From Laburnicola sp. R22_1 (taxonomy: Eukaryota; Ascomycota; Dothideomycetes; Pleosporales; Didymosphaeriaceae), in contig JACONQ010000014.1 of assembly GCA_014281115.1 (NCBI GenBank), forward strand, positions 1,240,001-1,304,000: a stretch of DNA of 64,000 nt, written 5' to 3'. A program made the position numbers and the translations under genes. Positions 1-11,937 of the stretch are shown here, piece after piece (the stretch's first letter is position 1; the number at the start of each line of letters is the position of its first letter). The notes beneath the pieces are model-generated. The model searched no databases. It was not told the DNA's origin and saw only the letters and a list, made by a program, of their open reading frames with translations.

Positions 1-956
1 ATCAACTCGAAATCTACAAGCTCCTAGATCGAAAGTACGAACAGGAGAAGGAGAACCTAGATAAGCTGGTTATTCTCATTCAAACCACCACCTCGGCACA
101 TTTACAGTCCAATTGCTGCACCCCAGGTGAATCAATCAGACAATGGATCAAGAACCTCACGAAAACGGTTGGGGTTGACCAACACGATGAACAAAGAAGA
201 GCAAGGATTAGGTACCAAGACGCTCTCAAACCAATGAGATCAGTCGGTTCATGGTACACCTGGCTCGCTGAGTACGATCATGCGGCTACAGAAGCTGAGT
301 ACAATCGTGTGTCAGAGCTTCGGGAGCTAGACTCAGTCAAACAAGATTTCATGAAAGCGGTCACCAATGTCGCATCCCAATGGGTTACAACCTTCCTGCA
401 ACACGGAAGTAAGGACGAGACCGTTAATAGAAAAGAGATGGTGAAACTCTTCCAAGAACAAATGGTAATGCAGCACCTGATCAAGGGTAAACAAAGGGGC
501 GCCTTTGCTGTTGCAGGACCATCTCTCGCTGATGGTGGTGTAACCACCCAGGCCGCAGCTAGGGACGCCCAACCTGTGGATGAAGCAGCATCACCCAAGC
601 GAGGCAGATCACGCGCCAATAAAGCTGGCCCTAAAGCCAAATCCAAGCAGTCCGTACGAGTCACTGACGATGAGCCAACGGCAGTTGGAGGCCAAGAGGG
701 ATCAAACCCCAAGTGCCCTGCTTGTGAACAACGCCATAGTCTGAAAGACTGCTTTTACGCATTCCCCGACAAACGACCTGAATGGTTCAAACCAAAGCCT
801 GCTATGGAGGCGGTTATGATATACAGGTTGGAGAATGACCCTGTGCTCATGGAGCGCATGAGATCCGTAAAGCGTTAAAAGTCACAGACACCAAAGATCA
901 AACAATCAAAGACCCCTACTCCAACTCAAATTACTGAGATTACTGACGATGAATGA
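1..956 (+). pseudogene. copia Gag region, partial at window edge
   Basis: The frame is open from base 3 of the window to a TAA at 876-878, then continues in the same frame to a TGA at 954-956. The gag product packages element RNA into virus-like particles in the cytoplasm. A zinc-knuckle-like motif CPACEQRHSLKDC (C-x2-C-x3-H-x4-C) lies at about 715-753, preceded by a basic Ser/Lys/Arg-rich stretch. No frame change separates gag from pol, which suggests one continuous gag-pol reading frame before the nonsense mutations arose. The start codon is not in the window. Confidence 0.82.
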
Positions 957-3900
957 CTAGATGGCAGACAGATCACTATCCTCTCAGCGAGCTTCAATGC
1001 TATCGCAGCCTCCTACCACTCAGACCCGAACACATACCCACTACGTGACTCCGCGATCCTCGATTCTGGCACAACCTGCCACATCTTCAATAACATTGAT
1101 TGCTTCGTCTCATGGCGACCACCGTCGCCAGGAGACTTCGTATGGGCGGGATCATCACGAGCATGGATAAGGGGATATGGGAGTGTCCATCTTCACGTCA
1201 AGAGTAAGGAGGGAAATTGCTCAGTAAGGTTAGACAACGTCGCCTACTGTCCTGGTCTACTTTGCAACCTAGTGTCCTTCCGATTACTCCGAAGGCAAGG
1301 CCTCTGGTGGGACACCAAGTTAGACCCAACAACAATCAGGAGACGAGACAATACGATCCTGGCCGAACTCCAAGAAATCTACGATCAATGGGTACTGGAG
1401 TTCATACCAACATCAAAATTAACTTGTACCACGATCAATAGTACGTACGCTACACACAAATTTACCTCGCGCACCGCACGACGAGCGCAGAAGGTGAACG
1501 CCATCACATGGCACAAACGACTAGGCCACCCAGGCCCTCAGGCACTGGAGCACACAGTGAATCACAGTGAAGGGGTACGTATCAAAGGGTTGACCACGGT
1601 CCAATGCGACGCTTGCGGCAGATCAAAGCTCAGGCGACAAATCAGACGTCAGGCTAGACAAATCAACGATGGCCCAGGAGAGAGAGTCGCTATAGACTTT
1701 CACGACTTCGAAGACAAGAGCTCAACCGGCGAAAAGAGTATGATGCTCATCTCCGATCGTTTCTCAGGCATAGCTTGGGACTTCTACTTTAAAGACAATC
1801 GACCAGCACGAACAATTATCAAGCTGCTGAAGGAATTTGTACTATTTATGAAAGTACAGTTCAAGGTGACTATAAAAGTTATCGAATCCGACAATGAGAT
1901 TTTCTCAGTTAAACAAGACGTTCATAGGTGGTGTGTCAATGAAGGGGTTGTTATTGAGCCTTCAGCACCCGATACCCAAGCTCAAAATGGAGGGGCTGAA
2001 CGCTCAGGGGGTGTAATCAAGGAAAAGAGCCGTGCAATGCGACTTGACGCCAACCTCCCCCTGGACACTATGGCCAGAGATCACACGAGCGGCCGTATAC
2101 CTGTATAATCGAACGCCAAACTACGCCAATCAATGGCAATCACCACACGAAGTATTTTTACAACAGTTGCCTACTAAAACGGCATCGTCACCCAACCGAA
2201 GAAACCAAACCAGGCTCACCTCAGAGCCTACGGCTGTAAAGCTTTTGCCTTGACCGACGATACAAAACGCGGCAAGAGCAAGCTCCAAAGGCTCGACCCA
2301 AAGGCATGGGTTGGTTACCTAGTGGGCTATCGATCAACAAACATCTGGAGAGTATGGATACCTCCACTTAACAAAGTTATCAGCACACGCGACGTCATCT
2401 TTGACGAAAATCAAGTGTTCTCAGGTAAACAAGAAGACCTGTTGGACAACCTCATGCACAGCACTACTGAAGAGATTGCTGCATGGACCCGAATAGTGGA
2501 GCTACCGCCCTCACCACCGGAACATAAAAATACGGAGTCTTTCTACGAGGATGAGTCGATCATTGACTCTCACGAGGAGGACGAGGGTGCTCCAGGGTAC
2601 TATCAAGGGAGGAAGATCAATTACACCTACCTAACACCACCAGAGACACCTCCGCCTGTCGCACTGCTTGCCCAATCAATGGTGAGTTTCGAACAGGACC
2701 AAATTGAAAAATTACCCATAGGAACACCACAGCCAGATCAACGCGCTGTGCCATGGGCAGCCGCCTTCCTTGCAGGTACACTCGCAGGAAGTAGAGGCAA
2801 ATACAAGGGGAAGCCACTCGACAAAGCTCAATTTAATCGCATGCTCGCAGCAGGCAAGAAACCCCATCGAAGTCAACTGCCGGAACCTCCATCATGCAGA
2901 ACCCAGATAGATAATCATCCATTATTCGAAATGTGGAAGGATGCCGAGCGATCCCATCTACAAAGTCACAAAGAAATGAGGTCTTGGAGCGAGGTGCCCG
3001 CAGCCTTAGTGCGATCACGCGGTCACCAGATTCTCGACTGTATGTGGGTATATACCTACAAACTTGATAAACATCACAGATTACAGAAGTGCAAGGCAAG
3101 GCTGGTAGTGCGCGGAGATCAACAACGCCATCTCACTACACAGGATACCTATGCCGCAACACTCGCAGGTAGATCATTTCGCCTGCTTATGTCAACAGCG
3201 GCTCGGTTTGACCTAGAGCTAAGCCAGTACGACGTTACTAACGCCTTCGTCCACGCGAACCTGGACAGAGAAATCTACATGCGGATGCCCCGAGGTTATA
3301 CCCAAAGAGGCACCATCCTACAGTTGCACAAGGCACTGTATGGCTTACGCATCTCACCACTACTGTGGCAGAGAGAATTCACCAGTGCGCTCAAGGATCT
3401 CGGTTTTACCGCAGTCCCGCACGAACCTTGCTGTATGATCAAAGACAGCATCATCATCTTCTTCTATGTAGACGACCTCATCGTCGTATACTCGAAAGAT
3501 TAAAAGCACGCTGCCGATGCAGTGATGAAAAAGATAGGTACAAAGTTCACCCTGACTGGTGGTAACGATCTACAGTGGTTCCTAGGCATTGAAGTCGTCA
3601 GAGACCGTGCCAACAGGCAACTCTGGTTATCACAGAGGTCCTACGTGGACAAGATCAGTCGTCTAATCGACCAACGCGACCTCAAACACGATACCCCAAT
3701 GTCAGCAGTCGAACTGTTACCTCAAGAAGGACTCGCCACAATGGCAAAGATCAATCGGTACCAGCGGAAGGTGGGATCAATCCTCTACGCTGCAGTAACC
3801 ACGCGCCCGGACATAGCTTTTGCAAGCTCCCGATTATCGCGCTTCCTTTCAAACCCCAGCGACGACCATCACAACGCCGCCGACCGCGTACTGCTATACC

Positions 3901-4493
3901 TATCATCCACCCGATCACTAGGGCTACGATTTGGAGGAGCAGACACTTACGAGGTTGCGAGCGACGCGTCGTTTGCAGACAACACCCTTGATAGAAAGAG
4001 CTCACAGGGGTACATCATCAAATTATTTGGTGGCCTTGTCGCCTGGAAGGCAAACAAACAAGACACCGTCACTACTTCGACAACTGAAGCTGAGTTGCTA
4101 GCACTTTCACAAGTTGCAAAAGAGGCACTGTTTACAGCTCGGTTAATCGATGAACTTAAGATCAAACTGTCGCTATCAACAATTACCATCAATTGCGACA
4201 ACCAACAAACTATTCGACTTGTTACTGAGGAAATCGCCAAATTGCAAACTAAGCTCAGGCATGTCGACATACACAATCATTGGCTTCGACAAGAAGTAGT
4301 ACGTGGAGCTATCAAAGTCCAGTACCAGCAATCAGAAGAAATGGCAGCAGATGGTCTTACAAAAGCTCTGCCAGCCGCCACATGGACCAAGTTCTTGAAT
4401 CAACTAGGACTTGAAGACGTCAGGGGAAGGATTACCGACCAAGAGGCCGACCTCGACGAGTTAGAAGACAGGATGGAAGCTTTTGAACTATGA
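957..4493 (+). pseudogene. copia Pol: protease, integrase, RT, RNase H (disrupted)
   Basis: Domains in order: aspartic protease with LDSGTTCH (about 1059-1082); GAG-pre-integrase zinc region with HKRLGH and CDACGRSK (about 1510-1630); integrase core with acidic residues in VAIDFHD, IESDNE and NGGAERSG (about 1687-2010); reverse transcriptase with ALYGL (about 3337) and an intact YVDD box (3465-3476); RNase H with TEAELLALS (about 4083-4110). The frame shifts near 2070 and again near 2195, and TAA at 3501 interrupts RT just after the YVDD box. The last stop is TGA at 4491-4493. The catalytic motifs survive, so the lesions look recent compared with the neighbouring copia copy. Confidence 0.9.
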
Positions 4494-4557
4494 GCAATAG
4501 TACAACTGCGCAAGAGATAGTTCAGCTTGGCCCTCTGAGGATCCAAGCTGAGGGGTG

Positions 4558-4875
4558 TGTCAGATATCAGGTCACTGGAAATCACTGTGATTTCACTGTG
4601 AAATCCAGTAGTCACGTGCGTCCGATCACATGGTCTCCTTATGACGACAGTTGGTGTAACTTAGAGTGATTTCACTGTGAGATCACTGTGAAATACACAA
4701 AGGAGACTGGCGTACTACTGTTACACTACTCCGCACTATTACTAGTGCGTCTTAGCGCTAGATAGATATTGCGTACGATAGCTGAGCTTCTCCGACAGAG
4801 ATGACTCGACAATCAATTCATCATCAAATCCATCACTTTCATCTCATCTCATCAAAGATACTTACGTATCTGACA
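4558..4875 (+). repeat. 3' LTR of the plus-strand copia element
   Basis: A 318-bp block begins TGTCAGATA and ends TATCTGACA, giving perfect 9-bp inverted ends with the usual TG...CA. A short purine-rich tract (GAGGGG, 4550-4555) just upstream is a candidate polypurine tract. The LTR contains several copies of the palindrome-like TCACTGTGA between about 4578 and 4695. The 5' LTR partner is not in the window, so LTR divergence cannot be estimated. Confidence 0.82.
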
Positions 4876-4879
4876 ACTT

Positions 4880-7800
4880 TAGAATAGGCTCAAGTTATAA
4901 GAGCTTTAACTATTCCTAATACTTCTATTTAGGTAGAAGTTTTATAAGGCTATTAGCGGGCTAAGAGTTAGTTTTAATATAAGCGGGAGTAATAGTTCCT
5001 TATAGTGCCTATTCCCATAACTAATAGTGGTGTATATCCACGTGTTAAAGGGTTGTCTTTAGCTAAGGGGACTTTGTAACTAGTAGACAAATTGTCTGTT
5101 TGTTGTTACAGTACATAGAGGGTTGTTCCTTAAAGTCTAGGTGGAGATTATTAAAGATTCTAGACCACTAGTAGTACTTAGTATACCCTATAGAGAGTAA
5201 GATGAGTTCAGCTTTAGTAGTTGACTTAACAACACAGCGTTAGAGCGTTGCTTTCTAGTTAATTAGACCGCCAAATAGGAAGAAGATGTAGCCTTATAAG
5301 GACTTGCGGGTTGCCTTATAATTAGTGTAAGACGCGTTAGTTGCGCTATAGAAGTTAGTCTCTTTAGTATCTTCTTAATAGAGATGCGGAGTAGTGTAGT
5401 CTGTAGAGTAGTGTAGTGCCAGGTCCTAGGAGTAATACAGGTATGCGAGGCACTAATATGTAGCTAATAAGTGTTTAGGGCTAGGGTTAGTAAGGAATTT
5501 AGCCAATTTTAAATAAGCTTTGGCGATATCTAGATGTGTAGCACTAGCGGCGTAGCTGATAGATCTAATTATCTAGAAGTAACAATAAGATGCGTCCTTG
5601 TTCTTAGACTCTATTAATGGTACAAGCTCCTTAAAAGGTAGAGGTGAAGTAGGTGCCTTAGTCTAGGACGACTTTTAAGGTGCTAGGTATTTGGCGTAGA
5701 TTTTCTAGATGTAGTCACGTTGTAACAACTAAAGATAACTATTGTCGCGGTCTCTATGTGTGGTAATACCATAGAAAGTAGAGTTCTCTTGGCCTTGCAA
5801 GCTAGTAATTTTATACTATTTAACAAGCTTGCGTTTAAAGGCGTTAAGGAAGGATAAATAACCTAGAAGGGCTATAGTAATAATGTTGTCCACGTAAAAG
5901 AAGACAATAATGCGGTTGTCTCTCTATAGACAGGGTGCGTTAAGTACTAGTAGTAGACCAAAGCTCTTAAGTGTAGTTGTAAAGTCTTCGTACTAGAGTA
6001 GTGGTGACGTCTTAAGGCCATAAAGGGCGCGATAAAGTTGCTAGTAGTGCCCGCTGTTATAGAAACCTTCTAGTTAAAAGGTGTAAATAGGTTCGGGGAG
6101 TTTGGCGTTAGTAAAAGCATTAATAGCGTCGTATTAACATATGTCTATGTTAAAGTAGGCGGCAATTGCTATAAGAGCGCGGAATATTCGTACAGTAAGA
6201 GTAGCAGCATAGGTGTTACTTATAATAGTCTGCAAGTCTCCTCTTACAACAATCCTTACTTTAAACTTGGCTAGATAGCCTTAATTAAATTTGTATGTAA
6301 AGACCCACATAAGTGGCAAGACTTTAGTGCTTAGAGGGAGCTCTAAGAGCGGAATCTTAGTGTATGTCTCCTTTCTAGTAATAGTATTTAGCTCCTTCTT
6401 TGCAGCTGCCATAAAGCCTTCTCTAAACCACATAGGGAGTTTTAGGACATTATTCTAAAATTAAGGCAGGGGCAAAAGCTGGTCTTTGTGGACTCGCTGT
6501 GATAGTGCGATTAATTAGGGCACTTTGTCTAGTAGTGAGGCCGACGCAAACGTGTTCTAATAAGTCTAGATAGCGTTGGCAGCAGAATTTCGTGTACGTT
6601 TAGGCAATACGTTAGTAGTTTGGAGATAGGTATTAGTCCTGTATCGCTTTCTTTGCGCAGGAGGTCCTATTAATGTAGGTGTAGGGGACGTAGAGGACTA
6701 AGAGGGCGTCGGCGGTGTAGCTAGTACTAACGTTGGCGGCGCGAAGGTCTAATTAACTATAGAAACTAGTAAAGGGTATGCATCTCTGCCATAGTGTGCA
6801 TTATAAGCTTGGCCTGATTTCTTGCCTACGAGTAGGGTTTTAGTGGGAAGGATAGACAGCTTAGCGTCTTTATGTACTTTCTTATTGGAATCTTCCTACT
6901 TACTTTCTAATTCTTTAACCTTAATATTATTAATGGCTTAATTTAACTAAATGTTAAGTAGGCTCTCTTTATTAGTGGACCTAAAGAATAGTTCTTTATT
7001 AAAGGTAACATCCCTTGTTTGAATAACCTTGCCTTTGTGTCTGTGGGATACAGCTTTTAGTACCTATATATAGTAGATATTACGTGAGTCTACGCCTATT
7101 AAGTAACTAATAAGCGCCCTTAGAGAAAGCTTGTCTATTTAGGAAATCTTCTTACGAAGGTAGTATGCTCTACATCTATAGATACGTAGATGAGCGATAG
7201 AGGGCGGTTTGCTATGTGCAGCCTTAAATAGTGTAGTCTAGTTTAATAATTTAATAGGAGTCTAATTAAGTAGATATGCCGCATAGACGTACATCTCTTC
7301 GCATAGGTAAAGTGGAAGGTTAGACGTAGTCCTAAGTGATTAAGACATAGTAATTAGCATCTTTCCTAACTATTCTGTATGGCCTAATTATTCTATAGTG
7401 TTAGGGGACTAGAGCTGTATAGTAATGCCTTGTTATTTGCAGTGCTTAACTATACTAAGGTTATTCTAAAACCTATAAGCTTTCTCTCTATCTATTAGTA
7501 CGAACACTAGGCTAGCGTTATAGCGGCGTTTAATATGTCTGTCTATAAGTTTAAAGACTCTATCCAGGACATCTATAGATTAATTAGGTATGCCATACAC
7601 TATATAGGTCTTAGAGACAAGACAGTAACTATAAAAGATGTACTAGTTGCCTATAAGAGATTTAGCGTTAAGTGCAATAATATTAATAGCAATAGCTTTA
7701 AATATACGCGTAGGTTAGTGCTCTCTATTAGATCTCTATAAGATAATCTGTGAAGCCTTATTAACTCTACATTATTCGCAGTCTTGTGTACTAGGGGGAG

Positions 7801-9688
7801 GAGATGTGAGCGGAGCTATGCCAGCAACGTTGTGACTTAGTTTCTCTATTAATTCAGCTCTAGCATGGCCTATTAAGACATGTGCGTGAAGACCGGATAA
7901 CGTGCGGTTAGGTAGTGGTGCAATGGAGGGTTTCTTATAGCTCCTTTTGTTAGCAAGCGCCAGGAAAGGTCTGTTAGTGTGGTCCTCTAGTGGTGCCAGG
8001 GGAGACTGTCGGTCCACTAGAACATAGTGACCGCCTATAGGTTTAACCGTTGCCTAAATAGGATTCTTAGTGCTATCCTTTATGTACAGGCATTCACGCC
8101 CTAAGTTAAAGTGAATATCTTTTCCTCTAAGCCTTAAGAGCGACACTAGTGAGGTAATAAAGCCTAGATATAAGGCAACGTTCCTTAATATAGTCCTTAT
8201 AGGTCCACCTAGTGTCTGGATTTTAATGTCGCATTCACCCTATGCAGCGATTTCCACTAAGTCTTCTCTACAACTAATTCTTTTGCCTAGTATTGTAGGA
8301 CAAATCTATATAAACTTGTTAGGCTTATTATAGACATGTATATCTAAACCATAATTAAGGATCTAAGAGTGATAGAGTACTAAGGTCGAACGTTACTTAT
8401 TGCTTATTGCAAGGTATTTTATTATATGTGCCTATTTGTATTCTCTATTAGAGGCTTAGTCGCCAGCGTTAATATAACCTGTGGGTGTAACGCAATCTCG
8501 CTTCGCCTTCTCTCTTATTTATATTTTATTAAGCAGCTTAGCCTGTCTAGTAACCTTACTATATCTTTAAATGGCTTTAACGCAAGCTAGGTTAATTTTA
8601 AACCTAATTTCTTGTAGCTAGGTACAGATGTATGAACAAGCTCCCTATTGTGGGTTACCTGGGTGGGCGTCGCCTTTGCCATAAGGACAAGGCTTTCTTT
8701 GCGAACCACCAGCGATCTTAGTGTTAGTGCGCTTCCTATTGTTCTAAAGTCCTCCCACATTGTTTAAAGGCGTTAAGCTACGGCTCTAATTTCTCGCATC
8801 CGTATGGTAAGGAGACTGTGCTCTATTGAGCGCGGCATGGGCGGTGCCTTGTATATTGCCCTTGTTTAAGCTGTGTAGGTACGGCGTCGTTCAGTAGTGT
8901 TGAATAAGCGCCGCGATAGATACCTTGTTGGGTATACTTAGTAGTGGTGCAGGGACTGCAATAAGTTACTCTGGTGTAATAACAACGCCTGCGCGATTAA
9001 TAACAGCTAGTATAGTGTAGACTATTAAAGCTAGTGGGTTAAGTTCTGCGTTAACGTATGCTAAACAGGCCTTATGAACTTTCTTATTTATTGTCGCTGC
9101 AAACCCTAAATTAATAGCGTGAAAGACCTTAAGAAGATTAAGCTAGGGAGCGAAACCCTAGACAGCTGGAACCTTTAGTTCAATAGCCTTGTTAAGATGA
9201 ATTTGGAAGTCGTTTATCTAGTCCTTAATTAACTAGCAACTAGGCGTGTACTTCTTCGCCTTGTTGTATTAATAGTCTGCTTCTTCTTGTTTTATAACTA
9301 TTAGTTTTAAGTAGTTCTTATAAAGGAACCTAATTTGTTCTGCGACAGTGTAGTTGGCAGGCATAGAAATTAGTATATTGTCCCTTACTATACTTGTAAT
9401 GTGGCTTTTAAGCTTACTTAGCAATTTCTCGCGTTCTTGTTTGCGCTTGTATTTCTCTTTCCACACTACAATATTAAGGTTTTCATTAGGGTTGGATTCA
9501 ACGTCTTCTAGCACTGCAAGGTTTGTAGTCTCTAGGTCGACGTATTTCAGGACGCGTAGTGTGCGCGCGGTACGTTTAAAAACTGTGTACCATAGTTCAA
9601 AGTTGTCCATCCCTTTTAGTATGACTTTTTCGTCCTTTGGCGTTGCCATTATAACGCGTTTGCGATGACTTTTCGCGTGTTTGGCCAC
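4880..9688 (-). pseudogene. Decayed copia gag-pol (minus strand)
   Basis: The N-terminal gag segment (9269-9688) is still open for about 139 codons and includes a copia-type DNFELWYTVFKRTAR region. A zinc-knuckle-like CPYGKGDAHPGN lies near 8650-8700. The pre-integrase segment (7772-8017) contains HAHVLIGHARAELIEKL. RT shows ALYGLKTSPLL near 6010-6040 and YVDN at about 5885-5896 in place of YVDD, a G-to-A change. RNase H shows KSTTKAEL near 5215-5240 and a degraded C-terminus to about 4880. Dozens of in-frame stops make this non-functional. Confidence 0.8.
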
Positions 9689-9877
9689 CAGTGTAGGCTT
9701 TTTGTTGTGATTCGAAGTCTTACAGTGTTTTACAGTAATTTATAGTAACTATAATTGTGGTTTTGCAAATAACTTTTCGCGTTATTACTGTGAAAACTCT
9801 ACTCTGGTCCGTGCGAGCGATAATGTGGCAGCAGGACTGACTAGTAAGGAGTTTTTTTTTTTAGAGGGTGCGCAATA

Positions 9878-9899
9878 AGCGTCGTGCCGGGCTCATAAC
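9878..9899 (-). other. tRNA primer-binding site of the minus-strand copia
   Basis: Immediately inside the LTR, the minus strand reads GTTATGAGCCCGGC followed by ACGACGC. This is complementary to the D-arm/anticodon region of initiator tRNA-Met (GGCUCAUAAC), not to a tRNA 3' end. Copia elements are known to prime from an internal half-tRNA of this kind. The position next to the LTR terminus supports the call. Confidence 0.68.
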
Positions 9900-10079
9900 T
9901 GTAAGATAGTGGAGATCACAGTAATTCATAGTGATATGGGTTAACCATGAGAAAAGAGGTGTGTCATTACTATGGAGGACCGAGGGCCTGAAGGTGTATA
10001 GGTGAGGCTAGGCATAAGGTTATTCCGGCCGAGGTCATGTGACCAAGGACCGACCATGCAGCCATGCGGCAGTCTTACA
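9900..10079 (-). repeat. 5' LTR of the minus-strand copia
   Basis: A 180-bp block has inverted ends TGTAAGA...TCTTACA, with the primer-binding site directly adjacent on its internal side. It keeps many CA dinucleotides, unlike the element body to its left and the AT-rich DNA to its right. The matching 3' LTR was not found at the left end of the element. Confidence 0.7.
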
Positions 10080-11848
10080 TTATATTATTAGATATTTAAG
10101 GTTAGTTTTTAATTAGAATTAGGTGCTATATATAGTATTAAAGATCTTTATTATATAGAGATTCTAACTAAGGTTAAGTTCGCACTATATATAGAGAGAA
10201 GTAAAATAGAAGACACTATAACCTAGTACCTAGCACATAGTAGTAGTAACAAAATATATACAAAATAATAATAATTTTATTATTAGTGTTCTATATAATA
10301 GTATTATTAATAGTAGTTAATAGATAGTCTACTATTTAGTATAACTAAGTTATATATTATCTCTTAACTAGTAAACTATTAGAGAGCTATAGTAGAGCGT
10401 AGAGTTATAACTATAGTTTGCTATATATATATTATATAAGTCTGTCTACTCTTATAATATCTATAATATTTAAAAATTCTTTTTCTTTAATACACATAAT
10501 ACTAAATCTTTTAAATTTAACTTTTTAATATATATAGTAAGCTAGCTTTCTAGCGTTCTAAAATTAAGTTATCTAATATCCGCAGTTAAATAGTTACTAG
10601 AGAATTTAAAACTAGTATAGATAACTAGCTAGGCAATATTAGCTATCTAGCCTACCTACTATAAGATATAGTTAAGGCAGGCCTACTAGAGGACTAGATT
10701 AATTACACTATTCTAGAAGTTATAACTAATAATTTATTTAGACTATATACTATTTTTATATAACTCTAAATTCTTAAGTATAAGACTATTCTTTTATATA
10801 AAGGCCTAAGCAATAATATAGTAATATTTATATAATAATAATAGCTTCTTACTATTATATTATTAGTAAGGCTAAAGAATAGACTAAAATATAGTAGTAG
10901 GCAACTATTAAAGAAAAAGAAAGTGTTCCTTATATATTACTAAAGCGTACGCGCGCAGCTATAGTAAAAGAAGCTTTTAGTAATAGTTAAGATTTTATAG
11001 GCGTATAAAGATAATAAGAAGTAAGAGTAGTAGTATAATAAGGGTAAGAGTAAGCGACAGAAAAAGGAGCATAGAGGAGATAGGTAGCGGCAAGATCCTA
11101 GGAGGCAGTATATAGCTTACCACTAAGTCGCTAGTTATAAGAAAAGATCTACTATAGAAGAGTAATAAAATAGTTAGGTTAGTTACTATTATAATTATTA
11201 TTATTATTATTATTATTATAGTAAAAAATATTATTAAAGAAATTATTAATTACGTAACACAGTGGTTAGTTAAATAGCCAGCCTAGAATTATATAATATT
11301 ACGGATTAATCCTAGAGAAGAAGCTATATATAGTATATATAATCTTCTATCTTAATCTACTTTAATATTAAACTAAAAAAAAGGTTAAAAAAGGTATTTG
11401 GTAAGCCAACTCTACTAGCTATATTTACTTATCTATAACTACTATTTAAATAATAACTTATTTAGTTTATTATAGTAAGTTTAATTTTAACTTTACTATA
11501 CTTATTAATACTTATAATATAAATAGATTTAAAATTAATACTTTATATATACTATTCTAACTATTTACTAGCCCTCCTAGGTAGGAGTATAAACTACCTC
11601 TACTTATTAGTTTTTAAGTAGCCGTACTACGTTTAATTACTACGTTTTTTTATTGCGTTATTAGCGCCTATATAATATAATATTATGTGTAAGCGCTAAG
11701 TCCTAGGACTAGAGCGCGTTAAAGATTTTTAACGTTTCCCCCTAGCTTCTAAGATAACTAACCCTATAATAATAATACCTTAACTTGCTTACCTACCTAC
11801 TATATTACTAAATAATAAATAACCTACTATACGCATATATATATATTT

Positions 11849-11937
<89 letters not shown>

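Larger units (their letters stand above)
1..4875 (+). mobile_element. Ty1/copia LTR retrotransposon, 5' end outside window
   Basis: The order gag, aspartic protease, integrase, reverse transcriptase, RNase H, then LTR identifies a Ty1/copia (Pseudoviridae-type) element. The 5' LTR lies left of the window. The reading frame carries nonsense codons at 876 (TAA), 954 (TGA) and 3501 (TAA), each one C-to-T change from a sense codon, plus two apparent frameshifts near 2070 and 2195. It is therefore a non-autonomous copy with modest RIP-like decay. Its 3' LTR ends at 4875, directly against the pol end of an older minus-strand copia copy, so it appears to have inserted into that element. Confidence 0.93.
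4876..10079 (-). mobile_element. Old Ty1/copia element, heavily RIP-like decayed
   Basis: Reading the minus strand from 10079 leftwards gives LTR, primer-binding site, gag, pre-integrase zinc region, RT and RNase H in copia order, ending about five bases before the younger copia LTR. Many tryptophan positions now read TAG, as expected from CpA-to-TpA changes on the opposite strand. The 3' LTR is missing at the left, presumably separated by the younger copia insertion and located beyond the window edge. The first few hundred bases at the 5' end (right side) look much less damaged than the rest. Confidence 0.83.

Noticed and set aside
7535..7741. Short plus-strand frame inside the old copia
   Set aside because: It lies within the RIP-decayed minus-strand integrase region and has no independent support.
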